64,000 bases of DNA from Actinocorallia sp. API 0066 (GCF_020991275.1 NZ_JAJLQY010000005.1:124001-188000); one strand, 5' to 3'; counted from the first letter of the stretch, positions 52,003-60,944 are shown. Notes: generated by a model from the letters alone, not told the origin. Program-made: numbers and translations.

Positions 52003-52632
52003 TCAGGAGCCGGACTTCGTGACGGCGAAGCCCGCACAGTGTGTCGCCTGTCCGGCCATGGTCAGACCACCGGCCGGACTCCGGGAGGGCGTGCCTCGAA
52101 GGTCGACCATGACGTAGGCGTCCGGGCGGCTGATCCATTCGCGGCCCTGAAGCGTGACGACAGAGCCGTCATAACCTCCGGACATCGTGTACGAGCCGTG
52201 GGGGGCGCCCGCCTGAGTGGGGCCCGTGAAGAACACGAACCTCGCTTCCAGGCCGTCGTTACCCGCGAGGTTGATAGTGAGACGCAGGGCACGGACCTTG
52301 CCCGAGCAGGTGTAGGTGCCGTCCCAGCTACCCGTGATCTGGTCGATCCTGATAGCCGCCTCATCCGGGGCCGGCGCAGGCGCGGGGATCTCCTCCACCA
52401 CCACAGGCCCGCCGCCCGTCTCCTCCGACCTCAAGGTGACGAACGAGGCCGCCGCGACAACGATCGCCAACGGAATCAGGACCACAACGGCAACCACCGC
52501 GACAACAACAAGAACCACCCGGTTCGACGACACCCGGTGCTTCCCGGGCTGCTGCGCCTGGTTGTAATACGGACATGCCGGAAGATGCCCGTAAGTCGAG
52601 TAACAGGACGTACAGGGAGCGGGGGCACCCAT
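52003..52632 (-). CDS. Single-TM hypothetical protein with Cys-rich N-terminus
   Basis: 209 residues. A short N-terminal CTSCYSTYGHLPACPYY segment may bind metal, then a Pro/Gln linker, one membrane helix (about 38-66) and an outer beta domain of about 120 residues (ITGSWDGTYTCSGKVRALRLTI; GSYTMSGGYDGS) with a Cys pair. The outer domain resembles small extracytoplasmic ligand-binding or lipocalin-like folds, but no family is recognised. Monocistronic by position. Confidence 0.7.
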   Translation of the reverse strand: MGAPAPCTSCYSTYGHLPACPYYNQAQQPGKHRVSSNRVVLVVVAVVAVVVLIPLAIVVAAASFVTLRSEETGGGPVVVEEIPAPAPAPDEAAIRIDQITGSWDGTYTCSGKVRALRLTINLAGNDGLEARFVFFTGPTQAGAPHGSYTMSGGYDGSVVTLQGREWISRPDAYVMVDLRGTPSRSPAGGLTMAGQATHCAGFAVTKSGS

Positions 52633-52884
52633 GGGGGGCCTTTCGTCGAGAAACAGAGCCGGGGATCCAGTGTCCCCGAACCCTTCGACGCACCACCCAG
52701 CCCCCCGGTGCCCACCACCTCGACATCAACCAGCCCACGGCGATCATCGCAGTGACAGATTCACCTCTTCGGGAGCACGCGCCTCAGGCGACGTCACCGT
52801 GCACGGCTACGATTCCGGGCTCTCGACGAGTTCCGACAGACCGGCGACGCGAAGAGATTCGGCTCCGGCGGAAAGGATCGCAGC

Positions 52885-53262
52885 GTGGTGAACGCCTCAT
52901 CCGGTCTCGGGCTCACGCCGGGGGCCGTGACGCTCTGGCATGCCGAGGACGGCTGGGGAGCGATCTCCTCGCCAGCGGTTCCCGGGGAGATCTGGGTCCA
53001 CTTCTCCGATGTCGTGATGGACGGCTCTCCCGAACTCAAGGTCGGCGAAAGCGTCACCTTCTCGTGGGAGGAGGTGCCGCAGGATGAGTACTCCTACCGC
53101 GCGATCCTCGTCTTTCGAGATTCCACGAGTTCCGAAGAGATCGGACGCGCCCTACGGCTGAGGTTGGACGATCCGCCGACATCCCCCGAAGGAACGGCCT
53201 TCGCCTCGTCGCTGGAAATCACCCTCGACGAGGCCGAGCCACCCGAAAGCGATCTCCGCTAG
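52885..53262 (+). CDS. Cold-shock-domain-like protein
   Basis: 125 residues from GTG 52885. The pattern GAVTLWHAEDGWGAISSP...EIWVHFSDVV follows the cold-shock fold, with the RNP1-like region GWGAISS and RNP2-like WVHFSDV. The C-terminal 60 residues are an acidic extension not found in short Csp proteins. It may bind single-stranded nucleic acid. Lack of one basic RNP1 residue makes classical RNA chaperone function unsure. Confidence 0.65.
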   Translation: MVNASSGLGLTPGAVTLWHAEDGWGAISSPAVPGEIWVHFSDVVMDGSPELKVGESVTFSWEEVPQDEYSYRAILVFRDSTSSEEIGRALRLRLDDPPTSPEGTAFASSLEITLDEAEPPESDLR

Positions 53263-53286
53263 CGCCTTGTCACCGGGTCCGGGAGC

Positions 53287-53310
53287 CCACGCGGTCGTGT
53301 CACCGCGTGG
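53287..53310. terminator. Hairpin between convergent cold-shock-like and cyclase genes
   Basis: The 9-bp perfect stem CCACGCGGT / ACCGCGTGG with a 6-nt loop lies between convergent stops. Confidence 0.5.
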
Positions 53311-53346
53311 TCGCCGCGTGGTCGGCGCTGCCGATCGCGCGGTGCC

Positions 53347-54102
53347 TCAGGCGTCCAGGAGGGCGAGTACCCGGGCCGGGGAGCCGGAACCGCCGACGAT
53401 AGGTAGTGGCGCGGCTATGAGCAGGGCGCCGCGCGCGGGCAGTTGGTCCAGGTTGCGCAACTGGGTGAGGCCGTACTTGTTCGCGCCCAGGAGGTACCGG
53501 TGGCAGGGGAACGCGGGCTCGAAGGAGTGCGCCGCGCCCGCGTCCGTGCCGACCGTCTCGACGCCCAGGCCGATGACGCGCGGGTCGTCGGCTAGCCACT
53601 GCGCGCACTCGACGGTGACGCCCGGCGTGATCGGGTTGAGGAACTTCTCAGGGTCGTCGCCGTAAGCCGACCAACCCGTGCGCAGCAGAAGCCATGTGTT
53701 GTCAGGCAGGGGGCCGTGCTCGGCCTCCCAGGCACGGACGTCGTCCGTCGTGAGGAGGTAGCCGGGGTTCAGTTCGACGTCGGCCGTCACGTCGATCACG
53801 CACGCGTCGCCGAACAGGCGGCTCGCCGGGACCTGGGAGACGTCCTGCCCGTCCCGCCCGGTGATCCAGTGGACCGGCGCGTCGAAGTGCGTCCCGGTGT
53901 GCTCGCCGCAGGCGAAGTCGTTCCAGTACCAGGCAGGGCCACGGTCGTCATAGCGACTGATCTCGGTGCGACTGAAGGGGATCGTGTTCACAAACGGGGG
54001 CGGTAGCCGCAGGATCGGAGTGCCCTCGTGCAGCGGCGACGTCAAGTCCACCACCTTGACGCCACCCCCCAACGCCGCCAGCAGCCCCGCCACCACACCC
54101 AT
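53347..54102 (-). CDS. Cyclase family hydrolase (kynurenine-formamidase-like)
   Basis: 251 residues from ATG 54102 (GAGGAG 6 nt upstream). ATG 54138 with AGGTGA is an alternative that adds 12 residues. The signature HTGTHFDAPVHW with metal-binding His/Asp is that of the cyclase/KynB family of amide or lactone hydrolases, and DLTSPLHEGTPIL starts the domain. The substrate is unknown; it need not be formylkynurenine, since no tryptophan genes are nearby. Confidence 0.85.
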   Translation of the reverse strand: MGVVAGLLAALGGGVKVVDLTSPLHEGTPILRLPPPFVNTIPFSRTEISRYDDRGPAWYWNDFACGEHTGTHFDAPVHWITGRDGQDVSQVPASRLFGDACVIDVTADVELNPGYLLTTDDVRAWEAEHGPLPDNTWLLLRTGWSAYGDDPEKFLNPITPGVTVECAQWLADDPRVIGLGVETVGTDAGAAHSFEPAFPCHRYLLGANKYGLTQLRNLDQLPARGALLIAAPLPIVGGSGSPARVLALLDA

Positions 54103-54138
54103 GACCCGCTCCTCACGGAAACCTGATGAGAGGGACAT

Positions 54139-54867
54139 AGCGAATCACCTGGCGGCGCGAGTGACCAGCGCGGACACCCCGCGGCGCGCCGTAGGACAGC
54201 CCCGGAAGCCGCCTAGCGTAGGGCCGATACCGCTTCCCGGTCGGGAACCCTCCGTAAACACCTCGGCACGACAAGATAAGTGGCAGTCTTTTACCCGTGA
54301 AGACGGGCTACACCAACGACGGGCAACTCCTGCTCCTCCTCACGGGCGCGTGGCAGCTACTCACAGGCCGCTCCCGTCCGGCTGCCCCGGACGCACCCCC
54401 AGACGAACTCATCGCCTTCTGGTCCGATCCCGCGATGGACGCGGCACCCCCACCCCAACACCCCCCAAACAGCACCACCACACAACACGACCCATCCGAT
54501 ACAGCGCCGCCGCCATAAGCCCGCCGTCAAAGGCGACACCCTCCACAGGCCCCGCATCCAGTCGCCGCGAACACGCCGCACCAGCTCCGCCACCCCCATC
54601 CCGGGCCGCCTCGCACAGCATCGGCACCGCCCCGAGCGACGCCTCCCCCCGTCCGCCCCCACGCCCAGGGGCCCGACCGCGCACGGACAGCACCGCCGTC
54701 CGGCCGACCAGGCCGAGAGCGCCGCTCCTCGACCCAGCCCCGAAGGCGAGCCCAAGCCCAACGAGCCGCCCGACCGTACGCGACGGCGACGCCCCGGCTC
54801 CGGACGGGTCGCGCGGGCCGCAACGCCGAGCCCAAAAGAGCATGAAATTTCCCTATATTGTCGAGTT
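54139..54867. other. Gap without convincing gene
   Basis: 729 nt. A plus-strand frame from GTG 54297 (73 codons; Leu-rich start, then Pro-rich) and a minus-strand frame of 144 codons (54409-54843) are open, but neither has a ribosome site, domain or usual codon pattern. The C-rich run around 54440-54520 explains the open frames. I see no RNA gene. Confidence 0.5.
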
Positions 54868-56055
54868 GTGGGTCTGCGTGATCTGAACCGCGCGGCGGTG
54901 CTCGCCGCCGTCGAGGAGTTCGACTTTCTCGGCCGCGAGGAGTTCCTCGCCAAGTACCGCTTCGGCAGGGCCCGCAAGTTCTTCCTGGTCCTGGACGGGC
55001 GTGAATACGACTCCAAGGCCGTCGCGGGCGCCGCCCACGGCCGACTGCCCGGCTCCGCCCCGCTCGCCCCCGCGGACTTCTCCGGCGGCGAGAAGCACAC
55101 CGTGGACGTCCTGCGGAACCTCGGCTTCGAGGTCCGGGAGCGCGGAGCCGAACGGCCGGGTCCGACGGGCGCGATCGAGGCCGTCGAGCGGCTGCCGCGC
55201 CACACCACGCCCGGCGGAGAGCCGATGCTGAAGCACGCGGTCGTGCTGCTGTGGGCCGTCGGGCGCGCCCTCGCCGACGCGCCCCGGATCCTCCCGTGGA
55301 CGGCGACCTACGACGTCCTGCTTCCGCTCCTCACCCGCTTCCGCCGCGACGGGGAGAACCCGCGTGTCAACCCGGCCCGTCCGATCTCCGCGCTGTACCA
55401 CGTCGGCCTGTGGGAACTGAACGGCTTCGACGGCCCCGTACCGACCCCGCAAGGCCACCCGCGTGCCTGGTTCGACGACCGTGCGCCGCAGGGCGGGCTG
55501 GCCGCTGACGTCCACGGGCTCATCGTCGGCTCCCCGATCGCCCGCCTGGAGTTCCTCGAAGCCGTCGTGAGGAGGTTCCGCGTCACCGCGGCCGAGGCCG
55601 AAGCCTTCTGGGCCGCCTTCGGGCTCGACGCCGACCCGCCCGGCGAGGCCCCGGAACCGGGCGCGCAGCCGGACGAACTCGCCGACTACACCCGCTACTG
55701 CGACCTCGCCGAAGACAGTGCCCCCGGACTGCGGCGACCCGTCGTGTCGCGCAGCCCCGTGCGTTCGGCCGCCGCCCGGCGCGCCGTCCTGGCCCGCAGC
55801 CGGGGCCACTGCGAGTACTGCGGCGACGACGCGCCCGGCCGTACCGACGCGGGCGATCCCGTCCTCGAGATCGACCACGTGCGCCCCCTCGCCGAAGGCG
55901 GCCGCGACCACCCGGAACAGATGATCGCCCTCTGCCCCAACTGCCACGCGGTCAAGACCAGGGGAACGTCCCGCCACGAACTCACCGAAGCCCTCCGAGC
56001 ACTTGCCCTACGCCTCCACCTCGAGACCGTCGCCAAGCACACCCCATCACCCTGA
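54868..56055 (+). CDS. ScoMcrA-like HNH restriction endonuclease
   Basis: 395 residues. Residues 1-90 match the N-terminal head of ScoMcrA-type enzymes (DFLGREEFLAKYRFGRARKFFLVLDG; YDSKAVAGAAHG). The middle (90-290) may contain a modified-base-sensing domain. The C-terminal HNH nuclease has zinc Cys315, Cys318, Cys356 and Cys359 (CEYCG; CPNC) and the catalytic-type His in EIDHVRPLAEGG. ScoMcrA of S. coelicolor cuts methylated and phosphorothioated DNA; this gene is probably a related type IV restriction enzyme. No methylase is adjacent, as expected for modification-dependent enzymes. Confidence 0.8.
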   Translation: MGLRDLNRAAVLAAVEEFDFLGREEFLAKYRFGRARKFFLVLDGREYDSKAVAGAAHGRLPGSAPLAPADFSGGEKHTVDVLRNLGFEVRERGAERPGPTGAIEAVERLPRHTTPGGEPMLKHAVVLLWAVGRALADAPRILPWTATYDVLLPLLTRFRRDGENPRVNPARPISALYHVGLWELNGFDGPVPTPQGHPRAWFDDRAPQGGLAADVHGLIVGSPIARLEFLEAVVRRFRVTAAEAEAFWAAFGLDADPPGEAPEPGAQPDELADYTRYCDLAEDSAPGLRRPVVSRSPVRSAAARRAVLARSRGHCEYCGDDAPGRTDAGDPVLEIDHVRPLAEGGRDHPEQMIALCPNCHAVKTRGTSRHELTEALRALALRLHLETVAKHTPSP

Positions 56056-56072
56056 TCCAAGCCTCTCGTAGG

Positions 56073-56915
56073 TCAGGGGGTTGTTGGTTGGACGGTGGTG
56101 GTGAGGAAGGTGGAGATGTGGGTGGCGGTTTGGGTGGGTTGGTCGAGCATGACCCAGGTGCGGCTGTTCGGGATGGGGGTGAGGTGGGGGTTGGGGAGGA
56201 GGGTGGCCAGGCGTTCGGCGTGGGCGTAGGGGAAGAGGCGGTCTTCGGGGGCGAAGGCTAGGAGGGTGGGGTGGGGGAAGGACGATAGGCGGGTGGCGGC
56301 CTCCTGGGTGACGTGGGAGTCGAGGCCGCGGGTGACCTTGATGCAGTCGCGGCGTACGCCCGGGTGCGCGAGGAAGGCGCTGATCCAGTCGGCTACCAGC
56401 GCGTCCGGGAAGGGTCCGCTGGTGAGCACGCCGTACGTAAGGCGACGCATCGGGCGGAACCGTAGGGTGCGGACCCCCCACGTCACCAGGGCGGGGACGC
56501 GGGCGGCGACGACGAGCGGCTTGAAGACCTTCGGCGGGCAGTTGTCGAAGCAGTCGCCCGAGGTGAGGACGAGCGCCGCGAGCCGTTCCGGGTGCCACGC
56601 CGCGACGACCTGCGCGATCGCGGAGCCGCTGTCGTTGCCGACGAGGGTGACGCCGGTGAGGTCGAGCGTAGCGAGGGCGTCCGCTACGAGCGCTCCCAGG
56701 CCGCGCAGGCTGAGGTCCGCGTCGGGGTGCATCGGGGTGCGGTGGGCGCCGAGCGGCAGGTCGAGCGCGATGCAGCGGAAGCTGCCGGAAAGCTGGGTGA
56801 TGACCTCGTCCCACAGCCTTCCGTCCATCAGATAGCCGTGTAGGAACACGATGGGTGCTCCAGCACCGGCTTCCCGGTAGTGGATCGTCCCCTGCGGGAG
56901 CGTGATCTGGGGCAT
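56073..56915 (-). CDS. Alpha/beta hydrolase with Asp in nucleophile elbow
   Basis: 280 residues, with a strong GAGGAGG site before ATG 56915. The oxyanion motif HGYLMDGRLWDEV and the elbow LVGNDSGSA show Asp, not Ser, at the nucleophile position, as in haloalkane dehalogenases and epoxide hydrolases. A late Asp/His region (EDRLFPYAHAERL) follows. Natural substrate unknown. It is divergent from a TetR regulator with two palindromic operators between, so the gene is likely induced by its own substrate or a related compound. Confidence 0.85.
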   Translation of the reverse strand: MPQITLPQGTIHYREAGAGAPIVFLHGYLMDGRLWDEVITQLSGSFRCIALDLPLGAHRTPMHPDADLSLRGLGALVADALATLDLTGVTLVGNDSGSAIAQVVAAWHPERLAALVLTSGDCFDNCPPKVFKPLVVAARVPALVTWGVRTLRFRPMRRLTYGVLTSGPFPDALVADWISAFLAHPGVRRDCIKVTRGLDSHVTQEAATRLSSFPHPTLLAFAPEDRLFPYAHAERLATLLPNPHLTPIPNSRTWVMLDQPTQTATHISTFLTTTVQPTTP

Positions 56916-56936
56916 GCCGCCTCCTCATAGAATCCA

Positions 56937-56947
56937 TACAGCCTGTA
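56937..56947. promoter_or_regulatory. TetR operator, left copy
   Basis: TACAG-C-CTGTA is a perfect 11-nt palindrome between the hydrolase and tetR starts; a second related palindrome lies 26 nt away. Confidence 0.6.
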
Positions 56948-56972
56948 CGGAACTTCCGGATCCGAGGATTAC

Positions 56973-56989
56973 ATACAGGCAGTCTGTAT
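56973..56989. promoter_or_regulatory. TetR operator, right copy
   Basis: ATACAG-N5-CTGTAT is an inverted repeat sharing the TACAG/CTGTA half-sites of the left copy, as expected for a TetR dimer controlling both divergent promoters. Confidence 0.65.
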
Positions 56990-57023
56990 TTCAATCCCTT
57001 GAAGGAAGGGCGGTGATCGCGGC

Positions 57024-57605
57024 GTGGGCAAGCAGGCCGAACGCTCCGAGGCGACACGGGCCGCGCTGATCGCGGCGGGACGGCGACTGTTCGGCGAGCG
57101 CGGCTACGCCGAGGTCGGCACCGAGGAGATCGTCCGCGCCGCACAGGTGTCGCGCGGCGCCCTATACCACCAGTTCCGCGACAAGAAGGCGCTTTTCGAC
57201 GCCGTGGTGGAGCAGTTGGAGGGCGAGGTCACCCTCCAGATCATCGAAGGCGCCCTGGCCGCCGCGGCCGACCCCGTCGAGGCCCTGCGCGCCGGCGCCC
57301 GCGCCTTCCTCGACGCGTGCGCCGCCCCCGAGACCGAACGCATCCTCCTCCTCGACGCCCCCGGCGTCCTGGGCTGGGCCCGCTGGCGCGAGATCGGCGC
57401 CCACCACGGCCTGGCCGCCGTCGAAGCCGCCCTCCAGGCCGCCATCGACGCAGGCGCCCTCCCCACCCAACCCGTCCGCCCCCTGGCCCACCTAGTCCTG
57501 GGCGCCCTCGACGAAGCCGCCCTGGCCGTCGCCGCCTCCCCCGACCCCCCCACCGCCCGCACCCAAATGCTCACCGCCCTAGACCACCTCCTCTTCAGCC
57601 CCTAA
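57024..57605 (+). CDS. TetR family transcriptional regulator
   Basis: 193 residues. The N-terminal HTH (RAALIAAGRRLFGERGYAEVGTEEIVRAAQVSRGALYHQFRDK in outline, residues 12-55) is classic TetR. The C-terminal ligand domain is helical and Ala-rich. It should repress itself and the divergent hydrolase through the TACAG/CTGTA palindromes, released by a small ligand. GTG 57024 has GGAAGG somewhat far upstream (about 14 nt). Confidence 0.9.
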   Translation: MGKQAERSEATRAALIAAGRRLFGERGYAEVGTEEIVRAAQVSRGALYHQFRDKKALFDAVVEQLEGEVTLQIIEGALAAAADPVEALRAGARAFLDACAAPETERILLLDAPGVLGWARWREIGAHHGLAAVEAALQAAIDAGALPTQPVRPLAHLVLGALDEAALAVAASPDPPTARTQMLTALDHLLFSP

Positions 57606-58211
57606 CCCACCGCCGCGCTCTGTCAGCGGCGGTAGCGGCGGCAGGCAGCCAAGTGCGCTTCAGCGATGAAGGTCCGGACCGATGGGAGCGAGCGCTCCGG
57701 GTGACGACGGCGACCCAGCACTGACCAAGTCGAGCGGCCCACGTCATCCGGAGTCCCGAACATCTTTCGCGCTGGCCATCGACGACCGTCAGCCGCACTC
57801 AGGGCCTTTGGCATGTTCGCGCCCTCGCCAACGGAGAGCGCTGCGGATAGGCCGACCGAACAGGCAGAACCTCGCCCCCAGAACTCTGCATCCCAGGTCG
57901 TCCCATTTCGTCCTGGATCATCTCGGTGCGAACTGTCGCCTTATGTGTTCCCGATACTTGACGAGTAGACGTGGTCGTGTCCCGATGTGTCAGTCCGGTG
58001 CCACTCGTCTAGCGGTCTCCGGGGAGTGGAAGCCCCGGGGACCGCACTTCTCTCGACCTCACCTCGGTCTTTTTGGCATAAGTCCTGCGAGACGTGTCCC
58101 CATTGGTCTAGCCTCTGGCAGCAGCGTCGCCGTCGGTTCGGGGGACTTCCACATCTCCCCCGAGCCGATGGCGATAAGCAAGCCGGACTGACTGACACAC
58201 ATAAGGACACG
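57606..58211. other. Gap with one possible gene remnant
   Basis: 606 nt with a drop in coding signal. On the minus strand, 57623-57780 reads like a protein C-terminus (KMFGTPDDVGRSTWSV... RTFIAEAHLAACRRYRR) ending in TGA, vaguely like the tail of a LysR or similar regulator, but with no start or upstream body. I treat it as a possible remnant. Nothing else was seen. Confidence 0.35.
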
Positions 58212-58382
58212 ATGATAGATATTCTGCCTTTCGCCACCAGAGCCTTGGTGGTCTTCGCTTTTTTTATCCTGGTCGCCTTCGTCGTGAAGCGTCTTTCCGT
58301 CGCCGAACGGCCGTATCTCATGGTGGGCGCCCTCGGCGGTCTGTTCATCTCCCTGCCCCCCATTCTCAACGCCCTACAGTGA
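58212..58382 (+). CDS. 56-residue membrane protein
   Basis: From ATG 58212 behind AAGGA. Two hydrophobic helices (ATRALVVFAFFILVAFVV; PYLMVGALGGLFISLPP). The stop overlaps the next start by 4 nt, so it is coupled to the regulator that follows. No family recognised. Confidence 0.6.
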   Translation: MIDILPFATRALVVFAFFILVAFVVKRLSVAERPYLMVGALGGLFISLPPILNALQ

Positions 58383-59239
58383 ACCTCTCCGGGGCTCGTA
58401 CGAATTCTTTCCTGAGCCAGCTCACCGGACATGAGCGGACTGCGATCCTCGCGGACGCGACCATGCGCACTGGTGCTGCCGATTCCTTGCTGACGGCCGC
58501 AGGAAGCGCGCTCAGCGAAGCGATCATCTTGATCGAGGGAGAGGCAAGCGCTCCAGGTCGTGCGCATTGCCAATGCGCCACCCCCCACGTGTACGGCCCA
58601 GGCGACCTTCTGGCAGTCGAGAGCCTGGTGCACGAAGAACCGAACACCCGAGACGTCAGGGCCACCACCCACGTGACCCTCCTAGCCCTCCCCGTTCAGG
58701 CGTTTTGGGCGATTCTTGAAGGGCATCCGCGTCTCTGGCGCGTCCTTGCCAGGACGTTGAGCGCACATCTCCTGTTCACAGGCCAGGGTGAACCCTCCGC
58801 CCGAACCGGCTCTGATCCTCAGCGGACCAAAGAAACGTCCTGTCCGGAAGCAGATGGCCCTAGCGAATTCGTGGGGTTGCTACGCGCTTATCACCAACGG
58901 TGTGGTATGCCGAGTTACGGCAGGCTCAGCCAAGTGTCCTGGGAACTGCGCGAACCCGGAAAAGGTCACTACGCGCTCAGCACCTCAACCATCAGCGCCG
59001 TGATCCGAGGACGTCGACGGAACTTGCCCAGCTGGCCGTGGGTCGCCACCTTCGTCCTGGCCTGCCAGAGAATCGCAGCCGACAACTTCATACCGGTAGA
59101 GCGACCCGAGGCGACGCTTGAGTTCTGGTACAAGCAGTTCCAGGCAGCCCATGACTCTCGACTACGGTCGGATCATGTATCCGCAGTGCGCGCGGTCCCG
59201 ATCGAACAGGTCGATTTGAACACAACCGATTCCCGATAA
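58379..59239 (+). CDS. Cyclic-nucleotide-binding-like/HTH fusion regulator
   Basis: 286 residues from GTG 58379 (GTGA overlap). Residues about 10-130 look like a Crp-type cyclic-nucleotide-binding beta-barrel (LIEGEASAPGRAH; YGPGDLLAVESLVHEE; TTHVTLLALPVQAFWAILEGHP). After a short linker, residues about 165-235 form an XRE-like HTH of the kind used in actinobacterial NB-ARC proteins (LLRAYHQRCGMPSYGRLSQVS; STSTISAVIRGRRRNLPSW). A Crp sensor joined to this HTH type is unusual. The phosphate-binding Arg of Crp is not obvious, so ligand binding is uncertain. Confidence 0.65.
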   Translation: MNLSGARTNSFLSQLTGHERTAILADATMRTGAADSLLTAAGSALSEAIILIEGEASAPGRAHCQCATPHVYGPGDLLAVESLVHEEPNTRDVRATTHVTLLALPVQAFWAILEGHPRLWRVLARTLSAHLLFTGQGEPSARTGSDPQRTKETSCPEADGPSEFVGLLRAYHQRCGMPSYGRLSQVSWELREPGKGHYALSTSTISAVIRGRRRNLPSWPWVATFVLACQRIAADNFIPVERPEATLEFWYKQFQAAHDSRLRSDHVSAVRAVPIEQVDLNTTDSR

Positions 59240-59649
59240 CGGATGACATGGCCCGAGGCCCAGTACAGGCCGCGGCAGAAGCTGGTCGATTTCCAGACGT
59301 GGCGAAGCGGGGGCACGCGCTGACGCAATCGCTAACGTGGATCACCTAACCGGCGGCCCCACCCCGCCATCCAACGAATTGCCCGCCGTGGTGTGTACGC
59401 CCACGTGGGACAGGCGGGCTCCGCGGCGGCAGAAACCTCGGGTCGAATGTCTGGGTATGCGGTTCGGGGTTGTCCCGTGGCTGCGAGGCCAGGATTTTCT
59501 TACTGTCCGCAATGTGTAAATTGTTTGTGGTAATTTTCCCGGTGTGACAGACGCGGACCAGATCGCCCGAGCACTTCGGCACCAGCGCGCCCGACGTTCC
59601 TGGGCTTCCTCCCCCTAGACAACTGGCAGTACGTATGAAAGGGGGATCC
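59240..59649. other. Gap with truncated HTH-like reading frame
   Basis: 410 nt with lower GC near 59500-59540. Apart from the 24-codon frame at 59544-59618, no gene-like sequence was found. The region separates the Crp/HTH gene from the broken hydrolase gene. Confidence 0.5.
59544..59618 (+). pseudogene. Truncated N-terminus of an XRE-like protein
   Basis: GTG 59544 to TAG 59618 encodes MTDADQIARALRHQRARRSW then a short end. This matches the typical beginning of actinobacterial XRE proteins (xxDxxxIGxxLRxxRxxRGWS) but stops before the HTH. A TAATTT -10-like element lies 7 nt upstream, as for a leaderless gene. I infer a remnant of a lost regulator; a short peptide is possible. Confidence 0.35.
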
Positions 59650-60944
59650 ATGAGAGACACGGCCCTGATCGACGGCCTAGTAGAACGGACGCCTGACGGT
59701 GACGCCTTTTACACCGCGCCCGACCCTCTGTCAGCCGGCACCTACAGGGATCCCGTCCATCTGCGTCCGTTGGAGAACACCTTCTCGGCACCGGCGGGCG
59801 GCGAGGGCTGGCTGGTCCTCTACCGGTCCCAGACCGCGGGCGACAGCCCCTCTCCGGTCGCCACGTCCGGCATCATCGTGCTGCCCGACAGCACCGAGCA
59901 TCCGGTCCCGGACGGCGGATACCCGCTGGTCAGCTGGTGTCACGGCACCGTCGGCGTCGCCAACCGGGTCGCGCCGTCGCGGGATCGTGGCGACACTGGC
60001 GCCTCCCCCATGAATGAGTACCCCAAAGCCCTGCTCACCCGCTTCCTGGACCGCGGCTGGGCCGTGGCCATGACCGACTACGAGGCGCTGGGCACGGGCA
60101 CCGCAGAGAAGCAGAGAAACTGCACCCCTACCTGCTCGGCCAGTCGCAGGCACGGGGCGCCCTGGACATCGTCCTGACCGCCCGCAGACTGTTCGGGGAC
60201 GAGATCTCCGACCGGTTCGCCCTCGTCGGGCACTCCCAGGGCGGCCAGGCAGCGCTGTTCGCCGCCGCCGACGCTCCGGACAGAGTGGACGGACTCGTCG
60301 GTGTCGCCGCCATCGCCCCGGCCAACCATCAGCTGGAAGTCGTCAGGGCTGGCGCGAACCCGCTGAACGTCATCAAAGACGAGGGATATGCGTTCACCCC
60401 GCTGTTCCTGGCCGGCGCGATCGGCGGCTCCATCGCGGACGCGGCCACAGGCGAGGCCATAAAGGTCATCGATCCCCGGCAAGTGTTGTCGGACCAGGCG
60501 TATGAACTCTGGCCGCAGGTGTGGGAGAAATCCCGGAGTGAACTCAGCGAGAGCACCGCCTTCGGCGGGCTCAGAGGCAACGAGCAGTTCCGCAGGCAGT
60601 CCCTCATCGTCGGCTACCCCGACCACCCCAACGACGACCAGCGGGAGTTCGACCGGCAACTGGCCAAGATGAACCCCGACCTGGACATCTCCGTCCCTGT
60701 CCGGATCAGCCAGGCCCTCGCCGACGAGCGGGTCAGATACCAGCCTCCGCTCGACCTGCCCGGCACCAAGGCGCTCATCGAGAAACTCAGCGGCCGCACC
60801 GGCAACGACATCGTCTACAAGATCTACGGCACCGACGAGGTGAACAACGACGAACTACCACTGAAGGCACACTTCACGACGATCAACGCCGACACCAACG
60901 CACTCATCGACTGGCTCATCGCCCGCGGCCTCCAATCCCCCTGA
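59650..60944 (+). pseudogene. Alpha/beta hydrolase (secretory-lipase-like) broken by 8-bp tandem duplication
   Basis: From ATG 59650 (GGGGG site) the frame is open to TGA 60177. The rest of the protein continues in another frame from about 60120 to 60944. At 60103-60118 the octamer GCAGAGAA is present twice in tandem; removing one copy restores one frame reading TAEKLHPYLLGQ. The restored protein of about 428 residues has the lipase nucleophile GHSQGGQAAL and the family features GVANRVAPS, MTDYEALGTG and GYPDHPNDD. No signal peptide is visible. It is either a recent pseudogene or phase-variable. Confidence 0.85.
60103..60118 (+). repeat. Tandem duplication of GCAGAGAA
   Basis: Two adjacent exact copies of an 8-nt unit. 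This is the single event that breaks the hydrolase reading frame. Confidence 0.9.

Noticed and set aside
54297-54518. Plus-strand 73-codon frame starting MKTGYTNDGQ
   Set aside because: No ribosome site, Pro-rich low-complexity end and no domain. Kept only in the gap note.
54409-54843. Minus-strand 144-codon frame in the same gap
   Set aside because: Gly/Arg-rich composition typical of an open antisense frame in GC-rich DNA, with no recognisable domain.
57623-57780. Minus-strand fragment resembling a regulator C-terminus
   Set aside because: No start, no upstream body and weak resemblance only, so not listed as a gene.
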